Of a stretch of 64,000 bases of DNA, positions 11,380-22,199 are shown one piece after another. The stretch's first letter is position 1. Each line of letters opens with the position of its first letter. The notes under the pieces are model-generated. The model was not told where the DNA came from. It did not search any database and was given only the letters and a program-made list of their open reading frames with translations. Source of the stretch: Rhizophagus clarus (Eukaryota > Glomeromycota > Glomeromycetes > Glomerales > Glomeraceae); contig BLAL01000254.1 of NCBI GenBank assembly GCA_015698045.1, positions 62,001 to 126,000 of the forward strand, read 5' to 3'. A program made the translations under genes and the position numbers.

Positions 11380-14059
11380 TTAATGCTGATGGCGTTTAGA
11401 TCTTGGAATCTTGAATGATTTCACAGGTGTTTGAGTCTTAGAAGGTGTGACTGGAGGGGTGACCAGAGGGGTATTGTACGGTATTTTTTTCTGAGTTTGA
11501 GTCTTAGAAGGCGTTGCAGGCTTCCTACGAAGCCGAGGAGTGGTTGGAGTATTATCCGGTATTTTTATCTGCGTTTGAGTCTTAGGAGGGGTGTTATCCG
11601 GTATTTTTATCCAGTCACGAACACAATGGCTATCGTCAATTTTCAATACGTTTTCCATTGACATTTCCGTTTTTATATTACGTCTTTCGGTTAGTAATTT
11701 CTAAATAGTTAGAAGTAGAACTTTAATAAACAAATCATATATTTGATATTAAAAAAAAATAAATAGTACCTCTAAAAGGACACCAAATCTAACGACATTT
11801 AATAACTCCCACCTTTCAGAGTACGAGATAGGAATTTTAAAGGTAAATATTTCATATACTCTGTAAGTTTTTATACGAATAATATCCGTAAGATATACGG
11901 AGATTAGATATCCTAAAAAAAAGAGGTAGACCAGTTAGTATATTATAAATAGTGTATATAATAAAGAATATATACTTACTGTATCCGTGAATTCCAACAG
12001 ATTTCAATTTCTTTGCCGTGGTAGTTGTACAATTCTCATTATTCGTAAAATGATAATTCAAGTCATCGACCCCATTACGTGCTAGTTTTATAAAATCATC
12101 TAATTTGTGTGATAGTACAAATTCAGTAGGTCCATATGATTGTTCATATAAAACCGTTGCATCCTTATCTTGGTATAAAACGGCATCATTTCTGTCTGCA
12201 TGTCCAGACTTTGACGGTTTTTGGGTATAATTGATGTGCTTCATTCGGAATCTCGCCACTATAACCAGAATACATTGTAAATGGTAATGTAAAATAGAGA
12301 AAAATTATACAACACTTACAACGCAATTCCAGAAATCGTCTTCCCAAAAAAAATTAAAAACAAATCAAGTATACGATAAACTGTTTGAGTAGACCAGGTT
12401 TTCTCACCACCTTCATGTTGCAAGCCACCATAACGGTAATAAAGGAGAAAATGTCTGCAAACTTCTCTGGTCCATAATAACAATGGACTCGCGTCATATT
12501 TGAGTGACTTTTCTACCTTAAAAAACGCACTTTCAACATCACCTATGAGAAGTTCTTTGACATATTCTTTTACATCTTCAGGCAGATTAAATTCAACCGT
12601 TGTATCATCAGATATTACATTAAATAACCCGTCTGCATCCTCTTTGGATAGTTCCATAAATGGCTTACACAGTGGATATATGTTGCGACTCCTCAACTGG
12701 AAAAATCTTATTTTTTCAATATCAATCTATACAGTATAAAAGGTTTGTTCTTAAGTCAGTTGGATCCAAGGAAGAGAATATCACCAAAATTGAAAAAAGT
12801 ACTTGCCTTTTTACGTCTTTTAGGAGACTGTTCCTGTCAAAAAAGGAAGCATAGATATTAACAGCATTCCTAACCAGAAATCGCACAAAGAAATCAAAGT
12901 CTGGCTCGTTACATACCCGAGCATCTAAAGAAGAATCAGTATCCTCTTCTTCGTAATCGTTATCTTGATTTTTTGTTATCTCTAAATCGGAATTGGTTTT
13001 ATCATTTGTCTTCTTAATAAAAGTAATATTATAAGGTTAGGAACGAGCTTATGCAAATCACACGACAAACAAAACGAAAAAAAAAACATTACTGGAGAAT
13101 CTTCAGTTAATCCATCCTCAACACCGGTCGATTCCTCGTTATAATTGTTAAATGAATTGTAAGATGGAGGGGGGGGGAGCGATCGCGAAGGTTGGGAAAA
13201 AGTGTAATAACAGGGGAAGCTTCTCGTTTCCTCTCATTCTTTGACATGTGATGTAATGAATAGGGATGTTTAATGAGAACTATGGGAGAATAGGTGCAGA
13301 AGCAAGTGGCACAAAAAAGAACATATATAAATATACCGGTCCTTTATTAGAGACAAAATCACCATCGGTTTTCAGTGTGCTATCAACTTCGATTAAAGCA
13401 GTTTGGATCAGCCTCTCCGTACCATTCATTATTGTTCGAGCCGTCTTTACCTAATCAGAATATTTAGTCAATAAAAGTCTGAATTGGAATAGAAACTCAA
13501 AAAAATGGGAATGTAAAACCTTATCCAATCTTAGACTTGAATTAGCAACAGATGACTCTACGTTATTCCAAAACATTTGAACATCAGGAAATTTTTCACG
13601 TTGATTCTAAAGATCAATAGAGTAAGTATAATAGAGTAGCAATAGATAAAACTAATTATAGCTGAGGGTACACAACGGGCACACAACGGAACGCAGACCA
13701 TAAGGTGGATAAGCGCAGATATTCACCGTAGTTGTGTGCACAAGAAAGAACCTGTGATACACGACGAAACGCAGATCTTCAGAGGGTCAAACGCAGATGT
13801 CCCTCCTAGTCGCATAACCACGTTTGAAACCCTCAGCATAAATAGAAGACTTATGATCTTTTAGCAACCGGCTCGCATAAGCTCTAACAACTTCTGAATC
13901 TTCACTCGTTAATTCCTCGAGATCGCTACTAAGCTTGCGGGACTCCTTTTGGTATGAAAAGGTGAAGTCAGGTTGCTGACAACGATATTTATAGAAACCA
14001 AGAAAACTGTAATTTTCTGGTAGCGTTTTACAAAAGTAATCAGCGTATTTTTTGGACAT
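11380..14059 (-). CDS. Nine-exon hypothetical protein with a frameshift in a C9 tract
   Basis: Exons read on the minus strand: 14059-13793, 13606-13520, 13450-13337, 13238-13093, 13012-12803, 12696-12320, 12251-11980, 11858-11770 and 11700-11380. All phases agree except in exon 4, which is 146 nt. One extra C in its run of nine (plus-strand G9 at 13169-13177) would give 147 nt and restore the frame, for about 627 residues. The start MSKKYADYFCK is the first ATG of the open exon. Recognisable stretches include RKREASP (NLS-like), an acidic NDYEEEDTD segment, WTREVCRHFLLYYRYGG in the conserved-looking middle, and a disordered tail repeating IPDNTP and SKTQTQ. No characterised domain was recognised; it resembles lineage-specific fungal proteins. 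The nucleus is a guess from the basic patches. Some acceptors (exons 7 and 8) were chosen for phase and could shift. Confidence 0.6.
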
Positions 14060-14248
14060 TGTGAGGAAAGAAGTCGTGTCTGAAATGACTCGTGCTGATT
14101 GATTGATATAGTTAGTCAGTTACACGAGGCACAGTAATTTCCAATACCATTCCGCAGTAAGTATGTATCCGATCGTCTGTAGCTACTATGTTTAATTTGC
14201 CTGCGTTACAGATAAAGGGATAATGTATTACGTAATTTCATCAAAGTG
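14060..14248 (-). promoter_or_regulatory. Upstream region of the nine-exon gene
   Basis: About 190 bp between the start codon of the minus-strand hypothetical gene and the adjoining foldback element. It is more GC-rich than the surrounding DNA. No CACGTG or clear TATA box is present. Confidence 0.35.
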
Positions 14249-14683
14249 AGACACGTCCGGAATGTGTGTCAGGTTAGGCCACACGTATGGCGCAACGAAT
14301 TTTATAAAGTAAATTTAAGACCTTTTCCAATAAAAAAAAAAAGCTTTTAAAATCCCAGAATAGCTGTATTTTTATTCGCTCTGCAAGTTTACTTAAGGTT
14401 TGGAATTATGTTAAAAATGTAGTTTTTGACATCAATTTTTATCTCTTTGCCGATCATTTCCAAGTTTAGACTTAAGAAAGAACGATGTTTTGTCAATAGG
14501 CCAAAAATAATGTTCAAAACTGACTTTGTCACTCTAAGTAAACTTGCAGAGAAGCCAAAATTACATCTAATTACTAACTTTTAAGAGTTATGTAATATTA
14601 CAAATTATGAAAAAAAAATTTTTTATATAATTTTTACTGTATCACATTTGTGACTTAATCTGACACACATTTTGGATATGCCA
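14249..14683. mobile_element. Foldback MITE of about 435 bp
   Basis: The outer arms (GTCCGGAATGTGTGTCAGG near 14255 and the reverse complement near 14658-14678) match, and nearly all differences are C/T or G/A transitions. A second arm pair, CTCTGCAAGTTTACTTA near 14377 and its complement near 14535-14553, shows that the inverted repeat continues towards the middle. No open frame was found. Confidence 0.65.
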
Positions 14684-16060
14684 AAGGTAAGCTAATTTTA
14701 TTTGATTTTCAGATATGCATGATATCAATGAGGAAGAGAGTACATGAATCCTACACCATTTATGTGAGTTGCTCTATCTTTTTAAGATTTAATAATTATT
14801 AATAAGCAAACGCAAAATTTATAATTGAAAATATATTGTATATATATATAAAACATGTGCATGTATTTAAAAAATTCAAAATAAAATCTTTATTATATTT
14901 GTAAAGTAATATATAAGGAAAACTAGCCAGCTAAGTAAAAAATAAAACTAATAAAAAGATATCAAAGTAGATCATGTTTAAAGAGAAAAATAAAGTACAA
15001 AATAAAATAATATCATACTTTTTGCCAGCCCTTGGACTAATATGATAGTGGTTTCTTTTCACTATTTCACATTATTAACTACATTAAGTTTACTATTTAA
15101 CTATAAACCAATATTATCTAAAGTACTAATGTACCCATTTTTTTTCTTGATATTTTTCTCATAAAACTCTTGAACTATAACTTTCTTAATATTTCTATCT
15201 AATCCATAAATTTCTATTGCTGTATGAAGACACATTTTTTCTAAGTTAAAATTTTTTTTTACCTTAATTTTATTGAAAATTTTCTTAAATTGAATTCAGA
15301 TAGTTAAGTTAATACTCTTAAATTATGTATGTAGCCAAAACCTTTCAGAGGTGTGTTCAAAACTAAAACTCTAAAACTCTAATCTGAAATTTTAGTTAAA
15401 ATCTGAAACTCTGTTCAAAATCTGAAACTCATTTATAGTAATAATTATTATAATTTTGGTTAATATTAAAGAAATTTACTTTTATATAATTAAAAATTTG
15501 CCTTTTTAAATTATGTGATGTTACCTGAATTATATTTTGGCTAAAATTATAAAATTTTACTAAACTTTACCAAATTACTAGATAAAGTTCAAAACTAGTC
15601 TAAAACTCTAATACTTCAATTTGAAATTGTCTGAAAGTCCGAAACTGAAACTTATCTGAAACTAAGAAGGTAATATATTTTAAATATTATTAGGCCCAAA
15701 CTAAATGAACTTTCAAATAATGCTTCAGAATGGTTTAATACACTTTATTGAATAGTTTTGGCTGGCTGGATTCTTCTATTAATTGTATAATATTGAATTA
15801 ATCCTAATTCATTTTGAAAAGCTTTAATAGAAGTATTAACTGAGATAAAATAATTACAACAGGCTTTTTTAATATTATTAAATTTTATTCATTTTCATAG
15901 TGAATAAGAAATTAAAATTAAAAATACTTATATTAACTTTTGCAATAAATTTATCATTAATTTTAATAAAGTTTGTCTTTTTTATTTTTAGTATATTAAA
16001 ATTATTAACAATTTTAATGGCATGTACATAGAGTTCATTAAAAACTTTTTGTTTAATATT
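14684..16060. other. AT-rich region with short degenerate repeats
   Basis: No gene was recognised. Between about 15350 and 15670 the words AAAACTCTAA, TCTGAAACT and GTTCAAAACTA recur, a loose short-period repeat. The minus-strand frame at 15878-16063 is AT-driven and unsupported. Confidence 0.45.
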
Positions 16061-16497
16061 CAACTATATGATGGTAAATTCCTAGCAACTGCCATGACAA
16101 TATTCTTCTTCACTCAGCACAAGACAAACTCAAAAATCTGTGAAGAAATCAAGTAAACGTGCAAATAACAGAATTTCTAGTTGCACTTAACTTTAAATCA
16201 AAACAGGTAGACATACTTAAAATAAGGCTAAAGAAGGCGTAACTGAAATTAAACATAATGACTTGCATATTACTGATGAAGCCAGATATTACAGTCTCTA
16301 ATAAAATACAAACAACTACACCTACAATATGATAAGAAAAGCACATGATTACTTATTTAAATTCCAATTTTTGACAGAATATGAAGAATGGAAAGTACAA
16401 CTAATTGGTCTAAATGTAAGAAACTTTATATATCAACAAGTACCAAAAATGTGCAAGAAAGACAAAAAACTCATTATAAAAAAAGCAGCGGCCTTTT

Positions 16498-17867
16498 AGA
16501 ACTCCGAATAATACTAATATAACTCACATACAGGTTTGCGTAGAGTTTATATGAAGTTACTTTTTAAACCTATAAATTGAGTTTGCGTAGATCAGTCAAT
16601 TTGGGAGTAACTCACATTTTATGTTTGCGTAGAATTTATAATAGATATATATGGATTTATTTTTAAAAAATACTAATTTTGGTAAATGTAAATTACTCAG
16701 TATTTACCAAAATTTATTCTATTCTATTTATTTTTTTACTTTTTTTCAGTATTTTAGACCAAATTTATTTATTTTTATTATTCTTTTCAGTTTTTAATAC
16801 CCCTAATTCTAAAAGTTGTGTCATATTTTTTGTTTGGCAACACTATAAAAAAGAAAAAAAAAATTAATTAGTTAAAAAAAGAACAATGAAAAACACCTCC
16901 TCACCTTCCCTTACCTTAATTCCAAAAGTCTAATCATGCTTTTTGTCTAGCAACACTACAAAAAAGAAAAAAATAAAAAAAAAGTTAATTAGTTAAAAAA
17001 ACACTGAAAAATACTTCCCCTACCCTCCCTTATTTTAATTCTAAAAGTCCGGTTGTACTTTTTATCCAGCAACACTATAAAAAAGAAAAAAAAAATAAAA
17101 AAAAATTAATTAGTTAGTTAAAAAAAAAACACCAAAAAATACTTCCCCCACCTCCCTTACCTTAATTTCAAAAGTCCGGTCATGCTTTTTGTCTGGCAAC
17201 ACTACAAAAAATAAAAAAAAAGTTAATAATTTAATTAATTAAAAAAAACAAAAAAACACCTCCCCCAACCCTTCCTTACCTTAATTTCAAAAGTCTGGTC
17301 GTGCTTTTCATCCAGAAACACTACAAAAATAAACTGATAAATAATTAAAAAAAGATCAGATATTCAGATTATCTGATTAGATTGGTAAGTCACATGACCC
17401 TGCCTTTATACCAAATAATTCGATATAGTGTTAACAAATTTTTTATAAATTTTTAAGCATATCTTCCTTTTAGTTTAGATTCTTTATTATTTTTTGGATC
17501 ATTTTATAGTTCTTTCTGATATCCTTTTAATCAAAGTGTATTAAGTAGTTTCTTATATAAGACTCTACTCTACTTCTTCTCCCATTCCATTATCAGGATT
17601 GAGGCCCAGTTGTTTTACAATTATAATGTTATTTTTTAATTTTAAAATTTAGATTCATATTTCTTTTTTTCTTTTAAATGTAAATTACATTGACTCGATC
17701 TACAATAAATAAATAAATAAATAAATAAATTTTTTATAAATTTAAAAAATTTTTTTTTAACTAAGATGTAAGTTTGCGTAGCATTACTATGAAAAAAAAG
17801 TTGCGTAGAGTTAATAGTAAATGCATACAGATCATTTGTGAATTATATTAGTATTGTTTGGGGTCCT
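16498..17867. mobile_element. Non-autonomous hAT-like element, 1370 bp, 8-bp target duplication
   Basis: Perfect direct repeats GGCCTTTT flank it at 16490-16497 and 17868-17875. Terminal inverted repeats of about 31 bp start AGAACTCCGAATAATACT on the left and AGGACCCCAAACAATACT on the inverted right, and all differences are transitions. Inside each end the word TTTGCGTAG is repeated in the same orientation (16535, 16582 and 16624 at the left; 17773, and 17801 shortened, at the right), as expected of subterminal transposase-binding sites in hAT elements. It has no transposase and its core is a minisatellite. Confidence 0.85.
16805..17330. repeat. Minisatellite, five copies of a unit of about 120 bp
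   Basis: Copies begin at about 16805, 16918, 17037, 17164 and 17283 with AATT.CAAAAGTC, followed by GCTTTTTGTC.GCAACACTA, an A-rich stretch and CTTCCCC.ACC. The array lies wholly inside the hAT-like element. Confidence 0.85.
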
Positions 17868-18773
17868 GGCCTTTTCAATATATGGTGTACTACAACTGAT
17901 CATCCAAGATGTGTCAGGTACACTTACATGGCTACAGATTTGTGATGTTAATAAAAGACCAGCAAGGGAAAGGATTCTAAGATAGTTCACCTTATTAAGA
18001 AATCTTATACAGAATACACATGATTTAGAAAATTATTATATAACAAGTGTAGAGCCAAATAATGTAAAAAGGGATTCAGATATTAATGAAAAGAAATCAA
18101 TAAACATGCAAGCATTCAAAATGATAAAGAAATCTCCATCAATAGACAACAGGAAAAAAGAATTTGTTTACATGCAATATGATCATATGCTAAAATTTGG
18201 ATAAATCAAAAAATGCATCAGACAGGAAAATATACAATACAATATTGGATTACAACTAACAGTAAACAGAGTATTGATAAAGTAACTCCATATAAAGTAG
18301 TCTAATATTATAGTGGTTGTACACTAAAAAACAGAAAAATTAGCAAAAATGATCATAATTATTACTTTAACAAAGATCACACAGAGTTAAGGTGGGACCC
18401 CGAACAATATATAAATATGTTAGATTTGAGTTTGCTTAATGATCATATAAAAAAAACCCCATGTAAGACTTTTATTTGCTTATTTTAATATAAAATTTTT
18501 AGTTGGTTAGATATTTAAATGCGTAGTTAAACTTATTTTTATTTCAGCTCAGTAATTATATTTGCGTAGCAAAACCCCTTATTCGTATAACAAAGATTTT
18601 CATATATATATAAAGAGAAAATTTTAATTTCACACGTATATCAAATAAATTTTTTTACAAAAAATTTTTTTAAACTGATACTTCTTTTCTATTATTTTAC
18701 ACATTTTAATTTTATAAACATAATATTGTATTTAATATTTATAAAAAAAATCATGTTTTTATAATAATATTTT

Positions 18774-20528
18774 TAGGGCTCCGATCAGTTCAGTTCAGTA
18801 CGGTTTTTGCAAAAACTGATACTGAACCAAATTGATCAGTATTTGTATTAGTGATTATTGAAACCAATCAGTTTCAATAATCATCAATACCGATACTAGT
18901 CGGTAATTATCGAAAACTGAACTGAATTACCAATAAGTTATGTATTAAAAAAAAGACGCAAAACTATTTAATTGACAAAAAACGATATTTCGCAATATCT
19001 TTTTTTATTAGAATGACAAAAAATGGTGCGAAATGTAAAAAAATATTTTACAAAAAAAGTTGCGAAATGCTGTAAAAAAACGTATCACAACGTTATCATT
19101 AATTTTGCAAAAAAAAGTTGCAAAATGTTATAAAAAATCATTTCGCAACATTTTTATTAATACCGTTAAAAAGCATTGCGAACTACGTTTTTTTTATTGA
19201 TTCAAAAGTAAAAAATGTTTATCAACGTTTTTTAAAAAAAACATTGCAAAAATGTTTTTTTTTCATTTAAATCTATAAATAAAAATGTTTTGCAACATTT
19301 TTTATCAATATAGTTAAAAACGTTGAGCACAACGTTTTTTATATGTAAATTAAAACAAAAAACGTTTTCACAACATTTTTATTAATACCGTAAAAAGTAT
19401 TGTAAACTACGTTTTTTTATTAATTCATAAGTAAAAAATGTTTCGCAATGTTATTGATTAATGGAGTTAAAAAATGTTGTGAATAACGTTTTTTTATTAA
19501 TTCAAAAGTAAAAAATGTTTACCAACGTTTTTTAAAAAAAACATTGCAAAAATGTTTTTTTTCATTTAAATCTATAAATAAAAAACATTTCACAACGTTT
19601 TTTATCAATATAGTTAAAAATGTTAAGCACAATATTTTTTTTATGTATAAATTTATAAATAAAAAATGTTTTCGCAACGTTTTTATTTAATGGAATTAAA
19701 AAATGTTGCGAACAATGTTTTTAAAAAAAACAATGCAAAAATATTTTTAAAGAAAAACAATGCAAAAATGTTTTTAAAAAAAAACAATGTGAAAACATTT
19801 TTTTTTCGTTTAAATCTATAAGTAAAAAATATTTCACAACGTTTTTACCAATGTTTTTAAAAAAAACATTGCGAAAATATTTTTTTTCGTTTAAATCTAT
19901 AAATAAAAAATGTTTCACAACATTTTTTATCAATATAGTTAAAAATATTGAGCACAACATTTTTTTATGTGTAAATTAAAATAAAAAACGTTTTCACAAC
20001 ATTTTTATTAATATCGTTAAAAAACGTTGCGAACTACTTTTTTTTTTATTAATTCATAATAAAAAACGTTTCGCAACATTTTTAATTAATGGAATCAAAA
20101 ACATTGCGAACAATGTTATTTATGTGTATAATTAAAAAAATAAGCGATTTGCAACATTTTTTTAACGATATTAATAAAAACGTTGTGAAAACATTTTTTA
20201 TTTTAATTAAACTTTTAATAAATACAAAATGTTTTTTTAAAATTAACATAAGAATGTTTTTGCAACTTTTTTAATATTTTAATAAAAAAATGTTATAAAA
20301 ACATTTTTTTATTGAACAAAAATGTTTTTCTTATAAAAAAATAAAATATTTTTTAAATCAGTAAATCAGTTCAGTAAATCGCAAAACTGGTACTGAAACC
20401 GCGATTACCAAAACCGATCGGTAAATTTACTGACAGGTTTGGTTTGATAAACTATGAAAACCAATACCGCTCTAATACCGAAACTGATCAGTACAGTTTG
20501 GTAATTATCGAAACTGATCAGAGCCCTA
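18774..20528. mobile_element. Second hAT-like non-autonomous element, 1755 bp
   Basis: Ends are TAGGGCTCCGATCAGTT at 18774 and AACTGATCAGAGCCCTA ending at 20528, an inverted repeat with one mismatch. Flanks AATATTTT (18766-18773) and AATATTCT (20529-20536) are an 8-bp duplication with one difference. A TAGGG start and an 8-bp duplication are typical of hAT elements. Subterminal parts carry many CTGAT, CAGTT and GATCGGT words in both orientations. There is no coding sequence; the core is a hairpin-forming repeat. Confidence 0.8.
18950..20340. repeat. Array of AACGTT/AACATT hairpin repeats
   Basis: About 1.4 kb made of alternating words such as AAAAACGTTGCGAA and CGCAACGTTTTT and variants, so that each short segment can pair with its neighbour. 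Longer repeat blocks of about 200-300 bp recur (for example TTTAAATCTATAAATAAAAA near 19265, 19565 and 19890). The short open frame at 19721-19960 (minus) and similar ones are repeat translations. Confidence 0.75.
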
Positions 20529-20589
20529 AATATTCTCATATTCTTATTTTTTGTTTGCTAATTTTACTCATATATAAAATGAATTTTGG

Positions 20590-21240
20590 ATAAATGAAAT
20601 TACCTTTTTATGTTTAAGTAAATTGTTCAGCAGTAGTAAAAGTATTTGTATTTCAATTTTTATGATTCTAAGTATAATATTTATAAAGATAATTATATTT
20701 TTTAAACAGTACTAACTCCAAAAATTTTTTTTTCTCTTTTAATTTCAGGATGTAATAACATCACTTTAGTCAAATGAAATTACTTTTTTATCTTTAAAAA
20801 ATTGTTCAGTGATATCATATCTACCTGTGTATAAATTTTTATAATGATTGGACTAATATTTGTGAAGTATTGGCTATTTTTGTATTATCAATTTTTTTGC
20901 AAAAACCTATTTTGCAACTTTGAAGTATGATTTTACCACTTTGGTCAAATGAAATCATCTTTTTCCGCTTAAATAAAGTTGTTCAGGAAGGTCGAATCTA
21001 CCTATAATAAATATTTTAGAATGATTGGATTAATATTCGTAGAATGCAACCAACTTTTGTACTTTCAATTATTTATTATTTAAGTGATTTTAATTTTAAA
21101 GTGTAATTTTTTTTATTTTAAATAAACTTGTTAACTTTAAGAAGTTGTTCATAAAGGTTGGCAATAATTTATATTTTGATTTTTATAAATCTAAATATAA
21201 TAATATTTATAAAAAATTCCAAATTTTAAACCTATTTTTA
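20590..21240. repeat. Tandem repeat of about 175 bp, four diverged copies
   Basis: Copies start near 20592, 20774, 20947 and 21120. Each has an AAATGAAAT.A.CTTTTT start, then a word close to AAATTGTTCAG, then TATAATTTTTATA.TGATTG. The last copy is the most decayed. It follows directly on the hAT-like element. Confidence 0.65.
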
Positions 21241-22199
21241 AAATAGCAATAATATAATAATATTATATTAATATTAAAATTAAAAATTCTGAAGTTGGTA
21301 TATCATTTTATATTATTAATTTATTAATATTTAGTGAATTAATTTCACAATTTTTTTTTTGCAATAATATAAAAAATTAATTTAATATTACTATATCAAT
21401 ATATATTGTTGAAGTTAAAAATTGCTTGATCATAATAGTTATAATAGTCACAATAATCATAATAATCATAATAGTCATAATAGTTATAATAGTCGTAATA
21501 GTTGTAATAGTTAGGATGATCATGATAGTTGTAATAATCATAATAATCATGATGATCATAATAATATGATCAATCTGATTAATATGATTAATATAATTTA
21601 TTATATTTATTTAATTTATTTTATTTGTTATATTTATATTATATATTTTATTTATTATATTTATTTTATTTTTGTTATTATTATTTTATTATATATAATG
21701 ATTGAATAAGTTGTAGGTAAAGGAGAGTGGTGGTAGTTGATTATTTAACTTTTATCTTTGTATTTTATTTCTTTAGTTATTACTAAGATTTTATCTGCAA
21801 CAAAAGATAATTTCTTTGGGTTATTCTTACCAACAAAAGAATCAATTCATTAACTAAAGTTATAACATATTTCTTTATTTCTTAATAAACTTTATTATTC
21901 TTATCTTATTTTATTATAAACGTTTGCCTTCAGAATTTATCATATCACGTATTAAAGTTCTTACCAGAGTTAAACTCCTGTTATTTTGGGTATCGTGTAA
22001 AGTTTCAATCCTTTACATTTGCCAAGATAACAATATATTTATTATTTTTTTATACTTAAAGTTATATATGTCAGAAAAAAAATTGCTTAACAGAATAAAA
22101 AATTCAAAAGTTATAATAAGAGTTTGCTTAGCAGAACCTAAAATATTTTGCTTATTGATCATAGTAAATTTTGAAATTTTCATCTGACTTATATATATA
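21241..22199. other. AT-rich region with a short trinucleotide-like repeat
   Basis: Contains the ATAATAGTC-type array. The rest is AT-rich. A plus-strand frame at 21924-22187 may be the far 5' edge of the LINE relic, but this could not be supported. Confidence 0.4.
21428..21560. repeat. ATAATAGTC/ATAATCATA short tandem repeat
   Basis: About 130 bp of interspersed 9- and 12-base units (ATAATAGTC, ATAATCATA, TTGTAATAGTT). It translates on the minus strand as an Ile/Thr/Met repeat, which is not a gene. Confidence 0.8.

Larger units (their letters stand above)
16060..18480 (+). pseudogene. Relic of an unidentified transposon ORF, split by a hAT-like insertion
   Basis: Plus-strand translation before 16497 contains coding-like stretches such as FLTEYEEWKVQLIGLNVR. 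The stretch after 17876 contains HPRCVRYTYMATDL, RDSDINEKKSINMQAFK and HTELRWDPEQYINMLDL, with stops and frame changes in between. Both halves look like one dead open frame interrupted by the element at 16498-17867. No family could be named with confidence. Confidence 0.4.

Noticed and set aside
18390..18420. GGGACCCCGAACAATATATAA resembling the right terminal repeat of the hAT-like element at 16498-17867, with TTTGCGTAG-like words at about 18510 and 18562.
   Set aside because: The stretch translates as part of the host relic (ELRWDPEQYI) and no partner end or target duplication was found, so a second element could not be supported.
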